From: Rhodococcoides fascians NBRC 12155 = LMG 3623 | GTDB taxonomy: Bacteria > Actinomycetota > Actinomycetes > Mycobacteriales > Mycobacteriaceae | Assembly (NCBI RefSeq): GCF_001894785.1 | Contig: NZ_BCWW01000001.1 | Coordinates: forward strand, 806,001 to 870,000 | Reading direction: 5' to 3' | DNA length: 64,000 nt | Shown here: positions 1 through 9,936 of the stretch, in pieces | Layout: each line of letters opens with the position of its first letter | Numbering within the stretch: position 1 is the stretch's first letter | Program-made: the position numbers and the translations under genes | Notes under the pieces: generated by a model | The model's database searches: none | What the model saw: the letters and a program-made list of their open reading frames with translations, nothing else | Told to the model about the DNA's origin: nothing

Positions 1-1
1 T

Positions 2-937
2 GCGGCGTTGCTGGCCACCGAAACCGCGAAGCCGGGCAAGCGAGCCTGGGCGGCGATGTATCCGCAGTTGGGTGCGCCGATCGGCTTCTTCTTCGCCAAC
101 GGCATATTCCTGCTCATCGTCATCGCGACCGGCTACGACTCCGCGAACTCCGGCACCGACCATGCGTTCCTCACGTGGGGCTGGCGCATCCCGTTCCTGC
201 TCAGCGCGATCATGGTGATCATCGGCCTGTACGTCCGCCTCAAGCTCGAGGAGACGCCGGTGTTCAAGCTGGCAGTCGAGCGCGGCCAGAAGGTCAAGAC
301 CCCGTTGGCCCAGGTGTTCAAGACGAGCTGGCGTCAACTGATCATCGGCACGTTCGTCATGCTCGCCACGTACACGCTCTTCTACATCATGACGACGTGG
401 GTGGTCAGTTACGGAACAGGCAAGGTGGCCGACGTCAACGGGCCCAAGCTCGCGATTCCGTACACGGACTTCCTGGAGCTCCAGCTCATCGCGGTGCTGT
501 TCTTCGCGGCGCTGATCCCGGTCGCCGGGCTGCTCGCCGACAAGTACGGCCGCCGCCCCACGCTCATCGTCATCACCGCGGCGATCGTGCTGTTCGGTCT
601 GTCGTTCCACTGGTTCGCCGACCCGTCGTCCGCGTCGGCAGGCAAGATGCTGGTGTTCATGTGCGTCGGCCTGGGACTGATGGGCCTGACGTTCGGGCCC
701 ATGAGTGCCGTTCTGCCGGAACTGTTTCCGACGAACGTGCGCTACACGGGCTCGGGAATTTCGTACAACACCGCGTCGATCCTCGGTGCCGCAGTGGCTC
801 CGTTCATCGCAACCTGGCTGGTGAGTTCCTACGGCGTCGGCTGGGTGGGCGTCTATCTCGCCATCGCCGCTGCGCTGACCCTGATCTCGCTGATCATCAT
901 GAAGGAAACGCGAGACCAGTCGCTCGACAGCGTCTGA
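2..937 (+). CDS. MHS-family MFS transporter, 5' end outside window
   Basis: This is the C-terminal part of a proton-coupled carrier of the metabolite:H+ symporter branch of the major facilitator superfamily (ShiA/ProP relatives). The reading frame is open to the left edge, so the true start lies upstream. The visible 311 residues would be roughly the last two thirds of a usual 430-450 residue member. About eight hydrophobic segments are present. The cytoplasmic loop signature LADKYGRRP and the motif PELFPTNVRYTGSG are typical of this branch. The substrate (organic acid, shikimate or betaine-like) cannot be told from this piece. It converges on acs across a perfect hairpin. Confidence 0.85.
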   Translation, partial: AALLATETAKPGKRAWAAMYPQLGAPIGFFFANGIFLLIVIATGYDSANSGTDHAFLTWGWRIPFLLSAIMVIIGLYVRLKLEETPVFKLAVERGQKVKTPLAQVFKTSWRQLIIGTFVMLATYTLFYIMTTWVVSYGTGKVADVNGPKLAIPYTDFLELQLIAVLFFAALIPVAGLLADKYGRRPTLIVITAAIVLFGLSFHWFADPSSASAGKMLVFMCVGLGLMGLTFGPMSAVLPELFPTNVRYTGSGISYNTASILGAAVAPFIATWLVSSYGVGWVGVYLAIAAALTLISLIIMKETRDQSLDSV

Positions 938-949
938 GCGGCTGCGCCG

Positions 950-995
950 CATGTGAGTGGAACCTCGTAGTGGGCTACGAGGTTCCACTCACATG
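950..995. terminator. Bidirectional hairpin terminator between converging genes
   Basis: A perfect 21-bp inverted repeat (950-970 with 975-995) encloses a TGGG loop. It lies 13 nt after the transporter stop and 7 nt before the acs stop. There is no T-tract on either side, which is common for actinobacterial hairpin terminators. It can serve both converging transcripts. Confidence 0.85.
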
Positions 996-1001
996 GGAGC
1001 G

Positions 1002-2945
<1,944 letters not shown>

Positions 2946-3027
2946 CTCGAATAGCTCTCTTTCGTCCGATGCTTTTCGCCCATGAAACGGCACTCACTAG
3001 CCGGTCTCGAGCCCCTAGTGAGGGTAG

Positions 3028-3048
3028 TCACATGTGATGGCGATCGCA
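3028..3048. promoter_or_regulatory. Candidate CRP/GlxR-type operator upstream of acs
   Basis: The 16-mer TGTGATGGCGATCGCA (3033-3048) differs by one base from the TGTGA-N6-TCACA pattern bound by actinobacterial CRP/GlxR proteins. The palindrome TCACATGTGA (3028-3037) overlaps it. It is about 85-105 nt upstream of the acs start. Control of acetate use by cAMP-type regulators is known in relatives; binding here is inferred. Confidence 0.4.
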
Positions 3049-3378
3049 CCGTTGCAATCGGCTGCAACCCCTTGATCTGCGGTGATCGGTTGTTTCCGCA
3101 CGATGGACGGTCATCGCCGTCGTCGGCGGGAGGCTGTCTCGGCGGCTCTGCCCGCACTGTGGGAAATCGACTTGCCGAAACGTTTCGATCATGTTTCCGA
3201 CTTACTCGCCGGTCAACAAAACCCGGGGGAGTTCACATGTTCGTTTCAGGATGTGTCTAAAGTTCGTTCCATCAGATCGTTGGTACGGCTCACAGGCCGT
3301 GTCTTGCGGTCGCCCACGAATCCCCGGGCGTCGCGCCCGAGGAACTGAGCACGGACGACCCCGTGTTCACATCTGGAT
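3049..3378. other. Intergenic region between divergent acs and dppA
   Basis: No credible gene is visible in these 330 bases; the short reading frames lack coding character. The region must hold the dppA promoter and the distal part of the acs control region. A possible minus-10 element TAAAGT (3258-3263) has no well-spaced minus-35, so no start point is proposed. Confidence 0.5.
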
Positions 3379-3389
3379 GGAGGATTTCC

Positions 3390-5018
3390 TTGCGTAAAAC
3401 ACGCATCGCGTCAGCTGCAATCGCAGTTGTCGTCGGAGCGGCGCTGGTGACGGCGTGCTCTTCGAGCGATTCGACCGGCGGCGGAGGGTCAGGAGACGGC
3501 TCCGGCATCATCAACGCCTGGAGCGGTGAGCCGCAGAACCCCTTGGTGCCCACCAATACGAGCGAGAACACCGGCGGACGTGTCGTCGACTCGATCTTCG
3601 CCGGCCTGGTGTCCTACACCCCCGAGGGCGGTGTAGAGAACGAGGTCGCGGACTCGATCGATACCACCGACGGCCAGAACTACACCGTCACGTTGAAGGA
3701 CGGCTGGCAGTTCACCGACGGCACGCCGGTCACGGCCAAGTCGTTCGTCGATGCCTGGAACTACGGCGCACTGTCGACCAATGCGCAGCTGCAGGGATCG
3801 TTCTTCGATCCGATTCAGGGCTACGACGAGGTCGCAGCCGAGAACCCGACGGTGCAGACCATGTCCGGTCTCAAGGTCGTCGACGACAAGACGTTCACCA
3901 TCGAGCTCAAGCAGCCCGAGGCAGCGTTCCCCGATCGTCTCGGCTTCGCCGCGTACTACCCGCTGCCCGAGGTTGCGTACCAGGACATCGCCGCGTTCGG
4001 CGAGAACCCGATCGGCAACGGCCCGTACAAGTTCGCCCAGGAGGGCGCTTGGCAGCACAACGTGCGGATCGACCTGGTCACGAACCCCGACTACGCCGGT
4101 AACCGCAAGCCCGCCAACGGCGGCGTGAGCTTCATTCTGTACAGCAACCTCGACACCGCATACACGGACCTGCTGTCGAACAACGTCGACGTTCTCGACA
4201 ACGTTCCGGCCTCGGCCGTCACCACCTTCGAGTCCGATCTTCCCGACCGCACGGTGAACCAGCCGTCCGCGTCGATCGAGACGTTCACGATTCCGGGCCG
4301 CCTCGCGCACTTCGGTGGTGAAGAGGGTGTGCTGCGTCGTCAGGCGATCTCCAAGGCGATCAACCGCGACCAGATCACCGAGCAGATCTTCAACAAGACC
4401 CGTACCCCGGCCAAGGACTTCACCAGCCCGGCCATCGACGGCTGGACCGGCGATCTCTCCGACGTCGGAAACGTCGAGTACGACCCCGAGGGTGCCAAGG
4501 CTCTGTGGGCCCAGGCCGATGCCATCGCGCCGTGGTCCGGAACGTTCTCCATCGCGTACAACTCCGACGGTGGACACCAGGAATGGGTGGATGCGGTCAG
4601 CAACAGCATCCGCAACACGCTCGGCATCGAGGCGCAGGGTGCGCCGTACCCGACGTTCGCTCAGCTGCGTACCGAAGCCACCAACCGCACCATCGCGACC
4701 GCCTTCCGGTCGGGCTGGCAGGGTGACTACCCGCAGCAGTACGGCTTCCTGGCACAGAACTACCAGACCGGTGGCAGCTCCAACGACGGTGAGTACTCCA
4801 ACCCCGAGTTCGACCGTCTGCTCCGCGAGTCCGCAGGTGAGACCGACAAGACCAAGGCGCAGGAGCTGACCAACCAGGCTCAGGAAATCCTGCTCAACGA
4901 CCTGCCCGCAGTGCCGACCTGGTACCGCAACGCAGCGAGTGGTTGGTCGGAGAACGTCACCAACGTCAAGATCGGTTGGGACGGAATCCCCATCTACAAC
5001 CAGATCGAGAAGAACTGA
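3390..5018 (+). CDS. dppA: Peptide ABC transporter substrate-binding lipoprotein
   Basis: Extracytoplasmic binding lipoprotein (SBP_bac_5 family, DppA/OppA type) that delivers peptides to the permease encoded downstream. The M. tuberculosis equivalent in the same gene order (Rv3666c) is linked to peptide and heme uptake. The TTG at 3390 is chosen because GGAGG lies 6 nt upstream and it yields a clean lipoprotein signal: MRKTR, a hydrophobic stretch, then the lipobox LVTAC with a Ser/Gly-rich linker. An upstream GTG would add nine residues with no ribosome site. The mature part carries the family motif NGPYKF. Length 542 residues, normal for the family. Confidence 0.92.
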   Translation: MRKTRIASAAIAVVVGAALVTACSSSDSTGGGGSGDGSGIINAWSGEPQNPLVPTNTSENTGGRVVDSIFAGLVSYTPEGGVENEVADSIDTTDGQNYTVTLKDGWQFTDGTPVTAKSFVDAWNYGALSTNAQLQGSFFDPIQGYDEVAAENPTVQTMSGLKVVDDKTFTIELKQPEAAFPDRLGFAAYYPLPEVAYQDIAAFGENPIGNGPYKFAQEGAWQHNVRIDLVTNPDYAGNRKPANGGVSFILYSNLDTAYTDLLSNNVDVLDNVPASAVTTFESDLPDRTVNQPSASIETFTIPGRLAHFGGEEGVLRRQAISKAINRDQITEQIFNKTRTPAKDFTSPAIDGWTGDLSDVGNVEYDPEGAKALWAQADAIAPWSGTFSIAYNSDGGHQEWVDAVSNSIRNTLGIEAQGAPYPTFAQLRTEATNRTIATAFRSGWQGDYPQQYGFLAQNYQTGGSSNDGEYSNPEFDRLLRESAGETDKTKAQELTNQAQEILLNDLPAVPTWYRNAASGWSENVTNVKIGWDGIPIYNQIEKN

Positions 5019-5045
5019 TCACGTTCGCTCCACTGCTGTAGAGAC

Positions 5046-5084
5046 CGAGAAGGGCGGTAGGTCTTCCACCTACCGCCCTTCTCG
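5046..5084 (+). terminator. Intercistronic hairpin between dppA and dppB
   Basis: A perfect 17-bp inverted repeat (5046-5062 with 5068-5084) with loop CTTCC lies 27 nt after the dppA stop and about 100 nt before dppB. No T-tract follows. It probably ends part of the transcripts or protects the dppA mRNA 3' end, giving more binding protein than permease. Confidence 0.7.
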
Positions 5085-5162
5085 TGTGCTCGCTCACTCC
5101 CGTATCTACGTTCGACGCCCCGCTGCAGCTGATCCTTGCGCCTCTGCGGTGACGTCCACCTT

Positions 5163-5181
5163 CCTCCAAAGGAGGTGATCC
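5163..5181 (+). promoter_or_regulatory. Full-length Shine-Dalgarno of dppB in a small hairpin
   Basis: AAAGGAGGTGATCC (5168-5181) is complementary to 14 consecutive bases of the conserved 16S rRNA 3' end and abuts the ATG with one base between. CCTCC at 5163-5167 can pair with GGAGG at 5171-5175 across an AAA loop, so the site may be partly masked. Confidence 0.75.
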
Positions 5182-5182
5182 G

Positions 5183-6109
5183 ATGCTCTGGTACATCGGA
5201 CGCCGATTACTTCAGATGATCCCCGTGTTCATCGGGGCGACATTCTTGATCTATGCCATGGTCTTCTTGCTGCCAGGAGACCCCATCGCGGCATTGGCCG
5301 GAGACAAGGCGATCAGTCCCGCCGTCGCCGACCAACTGCGCGCCCGCTACAACCTCGACCAGCCGTTCATCGTGCAGTACCTGCTGTACCTCAAGGGCAT
5401 TTTCACGTTCGACTTCGGTATGTCCTTCTCGGGCCGCCCGGTCAGTGAAGTTCTCGTACAAGCGTTTCCGATCACCGCGAAGCTCGCCTCGATGGCCCTC
5501 GTGATCGAGGCCGTGTTCGGCATCGGCTTCGGTCTCATCGCGGGTCTGCGCAAGGGCAAGCTGTTCGACTCGACGGTCCTCGTCGTCAGCCTCGTCATCA
5601 TCGCCGTGCCGATCTTCGTCATCGGCTTTCTCGCGCAGTTCTTCATCGGTATCAAGTGGGGTTGGGTGCCGCCGACAGTGGGAGGCAACACCAGCTTCAC
5701 CAACCTGTTGCTGCCGGCATTCGTACTCGGAGCCGTCTCGTTCGCCTACGTGGTGCGGTTGACGCGCACGTCGGTGGCCGAGAATCTCAGTGCGGACTTC
5801 GTGCGGACGGCGACGGCCAAGGGGCTCTCGCGTAACCGGGTCGTCAACGTGCACGTGTTGCGTAACTCGCTGATTCCCGTCGTGACGTTCCTCGGTGCAG
5901 ATCTGGCCAGCCTCATGGGCGGCGCGATCATCACCGAAGGAATCTTCAACATCAACGGAGTCGGCGGCACCATCTACCAAGCCGTCATCCGCGGTGAGGC
6001 ACCGACCGTCGTGTCTTTCGTGACCGTGCTGATCGTCGTCTATCTGGTCGCCAATCTCATCGTCGACCTTCTCTATGCCGCGCTCGACCCGAGGATTCGC
6101 TATGTCTGA
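5183..6109 (+). CDS. dppB: Peptide ABC transporter permease, DppB type
   Basis: Inner-membrane permease of the peptide importer. Its 308 residues hold an N-terminal membrane segment followed by the five-helix binding-protein-dependent permease domain. The EAA-loop region that docks on the ATPase reads ATAKGLSRNRV followed by LRNSLIPV. It forms a heterodimer with DppC. The ATG follows an unusually long ribosome-binding site and overlaps dppC by 8 nt at its end. Same position as Rv3665c. Confidence 0.93.
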   Translation: MLWYIGRRLLQMIPVFIGATFLIYAMVFLLPGDPIAALAGDKAISPAVADQLRARYNLDQPFIVQYLLYLKGIFTFDFGMSFSGRPVSEVLVQAFPITAKLASMALVIEAVFGIGFGLIAGLRKGKLFDSTVLVVSLVIIAVPIFVIGFLAQFFIGIKWGWVPPTVGGNTSFTNLLLPAFVLGAVSFAYVVRLTRTSVAENLSADFVRTATAKGLSRNRVVNVHVLRNSLIPVVTFLGADLASLMGGAIITEGIFNINGVGGTIYQAVIRGEAPTVVSFVTVLIVVYLVANLIVDLLYAALDPRIRYV

Positions 6110-7073
6110 TCCCATCACCCCGAAGAGCGTCGACGCCGATCGCGCTACTCGCCAAGCACGTTTCGTCGAGGCCGACGAGGTCATCGACGTGTCGCAGACC
6201 GACGCTGTCGTCATCGACGACGCACCCGCCAGCATCTGGTCGGATGCGTGGCGGAACCTGCGCACGCGTCCGATGTTCATCGTCTCGGCCATCATCATCC
6301 TGGCCGTCATCGTGGTCGCAGCCGTGCCTGGCCTGTTCACCAGTACCGATCCGCGCTTCTGCGATCTGCAGTTCAGCATGCAGGGCCCGGGATCCGGACA
6401 CTGGTTCGGTTACGACCGACAGGGCTGCGACATCTACTCCCGGGTGCTGTTCGGTGCTCGGGCGTCCGTGCTGACCGGAGTCGGGGTCACGTTCCTCGTG
6501 CTGGTCATCGGCGTCGTGTTCGGTGCTCTGGCCGGCTTCTACGGCGGCATCGCGGACTCGTTGCTCTCACGGATCACCGACATCTTCTTCGGCGTTCCGC
6601 TGATTCTGGCGGCCATCGTCCTCATGCAGCTGTTCACCGATCGCACGATCTTCACGGTGATTCTGGTGTTGGCGTTGTTCGGCTGGCCTCAGATGGCTCG
6701 CATCACTCGCGGTGCAGTGCTGTCGGCGAAGGGCAACGACTATGTAATGGCCTCGCAGGCTTTGGGTTTGACGCGACTGCGAACTCTGATCAGGCACGTA
6801 CTGCCGAACGCGATGGCACCGATCATCGTCATCACGACGATTTCACTCGGTACGTTCATCGTGGCCGAGGCGACGCTGTCGTTCCTCGGCATCGGACTGC
6901 CTCCCACCGAGGTCTCCTGGGGCGGCGACATCAGTGCCGCTCAGGTCACCCTGCGACAGGGCTCGACCATTCTCCTCTATCCTGCTGCAGCGCTGGCAAT
7001 CACGGTGCTCGGCTTCATCATGATGGGTGACGCCCTGCGCGACGCCCTCGACCCGAAGGCGAGGAAGCGATGA
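6102..7073 (+). CDS. dppC: Peptide ABC transporter permease, DppC type
   Basis: Second membrane subunit of the importer, 323 residues. It has a hydrophilic N-terminal arm of about 50 residues, one membrane helix, then the permease domain with EAA loop ASQALGLTRLRTL and HVLPNAMAPI. The ATG at 6102 lies inside the end of dppB (8-nt overlap), indicating translational coupling; an upstream in-frame ATG would run further into dppB and is not used in the family. Its last codons overlap the next gene by ATGA. Matches Rv3664c. Confidence 0.93.
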   Translation: MSDPITPKSVDADRATRQARFVEADEVIDVSQTDAVVIDDAPASIWSDAWRNLRTRPMFIVSAIIILAVIVVAAVPGLFTSTDPRFCDLQFSMQGPGSGHWFGYDRQGCDIYSRVLFGARASVLTGVGVTFLVLVIGVVFGALAGFYGGIADSLLSRITDIFFGVPLILAAIVLMQLFTDRTIFTVILVLALFGWPQMARITRGAVLSAKGNDYVMASQALGLTRLRTLIRHVLPNAMAPIIVITTISLGTFIVAEATLSFLGIGLPPTEVSWGGDISAAQVTLRQGSTILLYPAAALAITVLGFIMMGDALRDALDPKARKR

Positions 7074-8800
7074 CGGATCCAGCACGCATCGCAGTGGAGC
7101 AGCCCCTGCTCGACATCCAAGATCTCGAGGTCTCGTTCCGGTCCAACTCCGGTGCGGTCCCGGCTGTTCGCGGAGTATCGCTGACGGTCTACCCGGGGCA
7201 GACCGTTGCGATCGTGGGCGAATCCGGTTCCGGTAAGTCGACCACCGCGCACTCGATCATCAACCTGCTTCCCGGAACCGGCACGGTGACGGCGGGGCGC
7301 ATCCTGTTCGAGGGCCGTGACTTGGCGCAGGCCAAGGAGAAGGATTTCGTCGACATCCGCGGCAGCCAGATCGGCCTGGTTCCTCAGGACCCGATGTCCA
7401 ACTTGAACCCGGTGTGGAAGATCGGCTTCCAGATCGAGGAGGCCCTCGCTGCCAACGGCATCGCCAAGGGTAAGGCGGCGCGTGTTCGGGCAGCCGAGCT
7501 GCTCGAAGAAGCGGGCCTCAGCGATTCGGAGAAGCGGGTCAATCAGTACCCGCACGAGTTCTCGGGCGGTATGCGTCAGCGCGCGCTCATCGCGATCGGG
7601 CTTTCGGCACGTCCGAAACTACTGATTGCCGACGAGCCGACGTCCGCTCTCGACGTGACCGTGCAGCGTCAGATTCTCGATCATCTCGAAGGTTTGACGA
7701 AGGAACTCGGCACCGCGGTTCTGCTGATCACCCACGATCTGGGCCTGGCTGCCGAACGAGCCGAGCACCTCGTCGTCATGAGCAAGGGACGGATCGTGGA
7801 ATCCGGTCCGGCACTGGAGATCCTGCAGGACCCTCAGCATCCGTACACGCGCAAGCTCGTCTCCGCCGCGCCGTCTCTGGCGTCGCAGCGACTGAAGTCG
7901 TCGGTGGTGCGCAAGGACATCGTCGAGCATGCCAAGCAGGTGGCGGTCGAGGCCGTCACCGAGGAGACCGACTCGGCATTCGAGCCGGCCGCGGACACTG
8001 TGCTCGTGGTCGAGGGGCTGACCAAGGAATTCAAGCTCCGGGGCGGCAACCCGTTCAAGTCGTCCGTGTTCACGGCCGTCAAGGATGTGTCGTTCGGAGT
8101 CGCACGCGGTACCACCACTGCGATCGTCGGCGAATCGGGTTCTGGCAAGTCGACTGTGGCACAGATGGTTCTGGGACTTCTCGAGCCCACTGCAGGTTCG
8201 GTGAAGTTCGACGGCCGCGATGTGTCGGGGTTGAACAACAAGGACGCGTTCGCGTTTCGTCGTCGAGTGCAGCCGATCTTCCAGAATCCGTACGGGACGC
8301 TGGACCCGATGTATTCGATCTTCAGCACCATCGAGGAGCCTCTGCGCACCCACAAGGTGGGGTCGAAGTCCGAGCGGGAAGCCAGAGTCCGTGACCTGCT
8401 GGACAAGGTGGCACTGCCGTCGTCGGTGATGCGCAGGTTCCCCAACGAGCTGTCCGGCGGCCAGCGGCAACGTGTCGCAATCGCTCGTGCGTTGGCCCTC
8501 GAGCCCGAAATGGTCATCTGCGACGAGGCAGTGTCGGCTCTGGATGTGTTGGTGCAGGCGCAGATCCTGTCTCTGCTCAACGACCTGCAGGCCGAGCTCG
8601 GGTTGACGTACCTGTTCATCACGCACGACCTCGCGGTGGTCCGTCAGATTGCTGACGACGTGCTCGTGATGCGCAGCGGCGAGATCGTCGAGGCGGCGTC
8701 GACCGATGCCGTCTTCGACAATCCGCAGCAGGAGTACACCCAGAAGCTGCTCGCAGCCATTCCGGGTGGCTCGGTGCGGCAGGGGCGAAGTAGAGCGTGA
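7070..8800 (+). CDS. dppD: Peptide ABC transporter ATPase, fused DppD-DppF
   Basis: Cytoplasmic energy unit of the importer. Two complete ABC ATPase domains are fused in 576 residues, replacing the separate DppD and DppF of enterobacteria. Each half has Walker A GESGSGKST. The signature motifs are SGGMRQRALIA in the first half and SGGQRQRVAIA in the second. Walker B reads LLIADEPTSALD and MVICDEAVSALD, each followed by an ITHDL switch. Each half ends with the oligopeptide-type C-terminal region around HPYTRKL and QEYTQKL. It overlaps dppC by ATGA. Equivalent to Rv3663c. Confidence 0.94.
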   Translation: MTDPARIAVEQPLLDIQDLEVSFRSNSGAVPAVRGVSLTVYPGQTVAIVGESGSGKSTTAHSIINLLPGTGTVTAGRILFEGRDLAQAKEKDFVDIRGSQIGLVPQDPMSNLNPVWKIGFQIEEALAANGIAKGKAARVRAAELLEEAGLSDSEKRVNQYPHEFSGGMRQRALIAIGLSARPKLLIADEPTSALDVTVQRQILDHLEGLTKELGTAVLLITHDLGLAAERAEHLVVMSKGRIVESGPALEILQDPQHPYTRKLVSAAPSLASQRLKSSVVRKDIVEHAKQVAVEAVTEETDSAFEPAADTVLVVEGLTKEFKLRGGNPFKSSVFTAVKDVSFGVARGTTTAIVGESGSGKSTVAQMVLGLLEPTAGSVKFDGRDVSGLNNKDAFAFRRRVQPIFQNPYGTLDPMYSIFSTIEEPLRTHKVGSKSEREARVRDLLDKVALPSSVMRRFPNELSGGQRQRVAIARALALEPEMVICDEAVSALDVLVQAQILSLLNDLQAELGLTYLFITHDLAVVRQIADDVLVMRSGEIVEAASTDAVFDNPQQEYTQKLLAAIPGGSVRQGRSRA

Positions 8801-8824
8801 GGTGAGGGGGTACCGTCGTCTGTC

Positions 8825-9571
8825 GTGACGGACCCCCTCGCCCCGCTGCTGGAATTGCCCGGAGTTGTCGATTCCGCCGAACGGGCACGCGATGCCCTCG
8901 GTGCCGTGCATCGGCACAAGGCCAATCGTCGTGGGTGGCCGGCGACCGCGGCCGAGGCCGCTGTTCGGGCGGCTCGTTCGTCCTCTGCGCTGGAGGGCGG
9001 TTCGATGGATTTCCCTCGCGAAGGCGAGGAGGGCGACCCGATTCTGGCGGGTGCGCTGCGAGTGGCCGCTGCTCTCGACGGTGACGCCCTGCAGAACACG
9101 TTGTCGACGTGGAAGCGCGCCCCACTGCAGACGCTGGCCCGCCTACATCTGTTGGCCGCCGCGGATCTCGTCGACGACGCTTCCTCGCTCGGTCGGCCGC
9201 GCACGGACGCGGGCATCGGCGAGCGGCTCGATCTGCTTGCGCAGTTGGTGACGGGTGGAACTTCCGCGCCGGCTCCGGTGATCGCGGCAGTCGTGCACGG
9301 TGAACTGTTGACGCTGCGGCCTTTCGGAACTGCCGACGGCATCGTGGCGCGTGCTGCATCGAGGTTGGTGGCCGCATCGTCGGGATTCGATCCGCACAAC
9401 CTGGGCGTGCCCGAGGTGAGCTGGATGCGTCGAGCGAACGCGTACCGGGATGGAGCTGCCGGGTTCGCCGAGGGTACGGCGACGGGAGTCGGCAGTTGGG
9501 TGATCCTCTGCCTAGGAGCATTCGAAGCTGGTGCGGCAGAAGCGACTTCGATTGCCGAAGCTGCACAGTAG
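8825..9571 (+). CDS. Conserved actinobacterial protein with a degenerate Fic motif
   Basis: A 248-residue Ala-rich cytoplasmic protein in the position of Rv3662c, often labelled only as hypothetical or oxidoreductase. Two stretches resemble Fic-fold AMP-transferases. Residues 53-58 (SSALEG) fit the autoinhibitory pattern S/T-x3-E-G. Residues 165-176 (RPFGTADGIVAR) align with the catalytic loop HPFx(D/E)GNGRxxR but lack the catalytic histidine, the acidic residue, the asparagine and the first arginine. Fic-like ancestry with lost AMP-transfer chemistry is an inference. Starts with GTG 24 nt after dppD and is probably the last gene of that operon. Confidence 0.75.
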   Translation: MTDPLAPLLELPGVVDSAERARDALGAVHRHKANRRGWPATAAEAAVRAARSSSALEGGSMDFPREGEEGDPILAGALRVAAALDGDALQNTLSTWKRAPLQTLARLHLLAAADLVDDASSLGRPRTDAGIGERLDLLAQLVTGGTSAPAPVIAAVVHGELLTLRPFGTADGIVARAASRLVAASSGFDPHNLGVPEVSWMRRANAYRDGAAGFAEGTATGVGSWVILCLGAFEAGAAEATSIAEAAQ

Positions 9572-9590
9572 GAGTTGTGCACACGTAAAA

Positions 9591-9626
9591 GGGCGGCGAT
9601 GCCGACTTGCGTCGACGTCGCCGCCC
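9591..9626 (+). terminator. Terminator of the dpp operon
   Basis: A 9-bp GC-rich stem (GGGCGGCGA with TCGCCGCCC) is extended by an inner CGAC/GTCG pairing around a TTGC loop. It begins 20 nt after the last stop codon of the dpp operon. Confidence 0.75.
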
Positions 9627-9936
9627 GTTAGCACGGAGCGCCTGGTTACCAAGCGTGCACAGGTGGGCTGTGATGGACTACCACGTGGCCTCGGCGAGAA
9701 CTCGACGGTGATGAGGTCATCCCTGCAACCGGTGCAGGGTTCTTGCTGATCACCCACGAATATCGCAGGCCCACAGCGCTTCTGCCATTAGGTGGCAAGC
9801 TCCGCGTGGGTGCCGGTGTCCGTGCTGGGAATCGCGGTCGGGAGAAGCGAACCTTCTCTTCCGGTTCGTTCTTGGCCTTCCGTTCTTCCGTACGTCATTT
9901 GTACCCCGTGACGCCGCTCACATCAAGGGTTTGGGC
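9627..9936. other. Intergenic stretch between converging genes, nothing recognised
   Basis: About 310 bases between the dpp terminator and the end of the HAD hydrolase gene on the other strand. The short reading frames here show no coding character or ribosome sites, and no convincing second hairpin was found for the minus-strand gene. Confidence 0.5.

Noticed and set aside
7619-8917. A 432-codon frame antisense to the dppD ATPase
   Set aside because: Shadow of the codon bias of dppD; no start site and no protein family.
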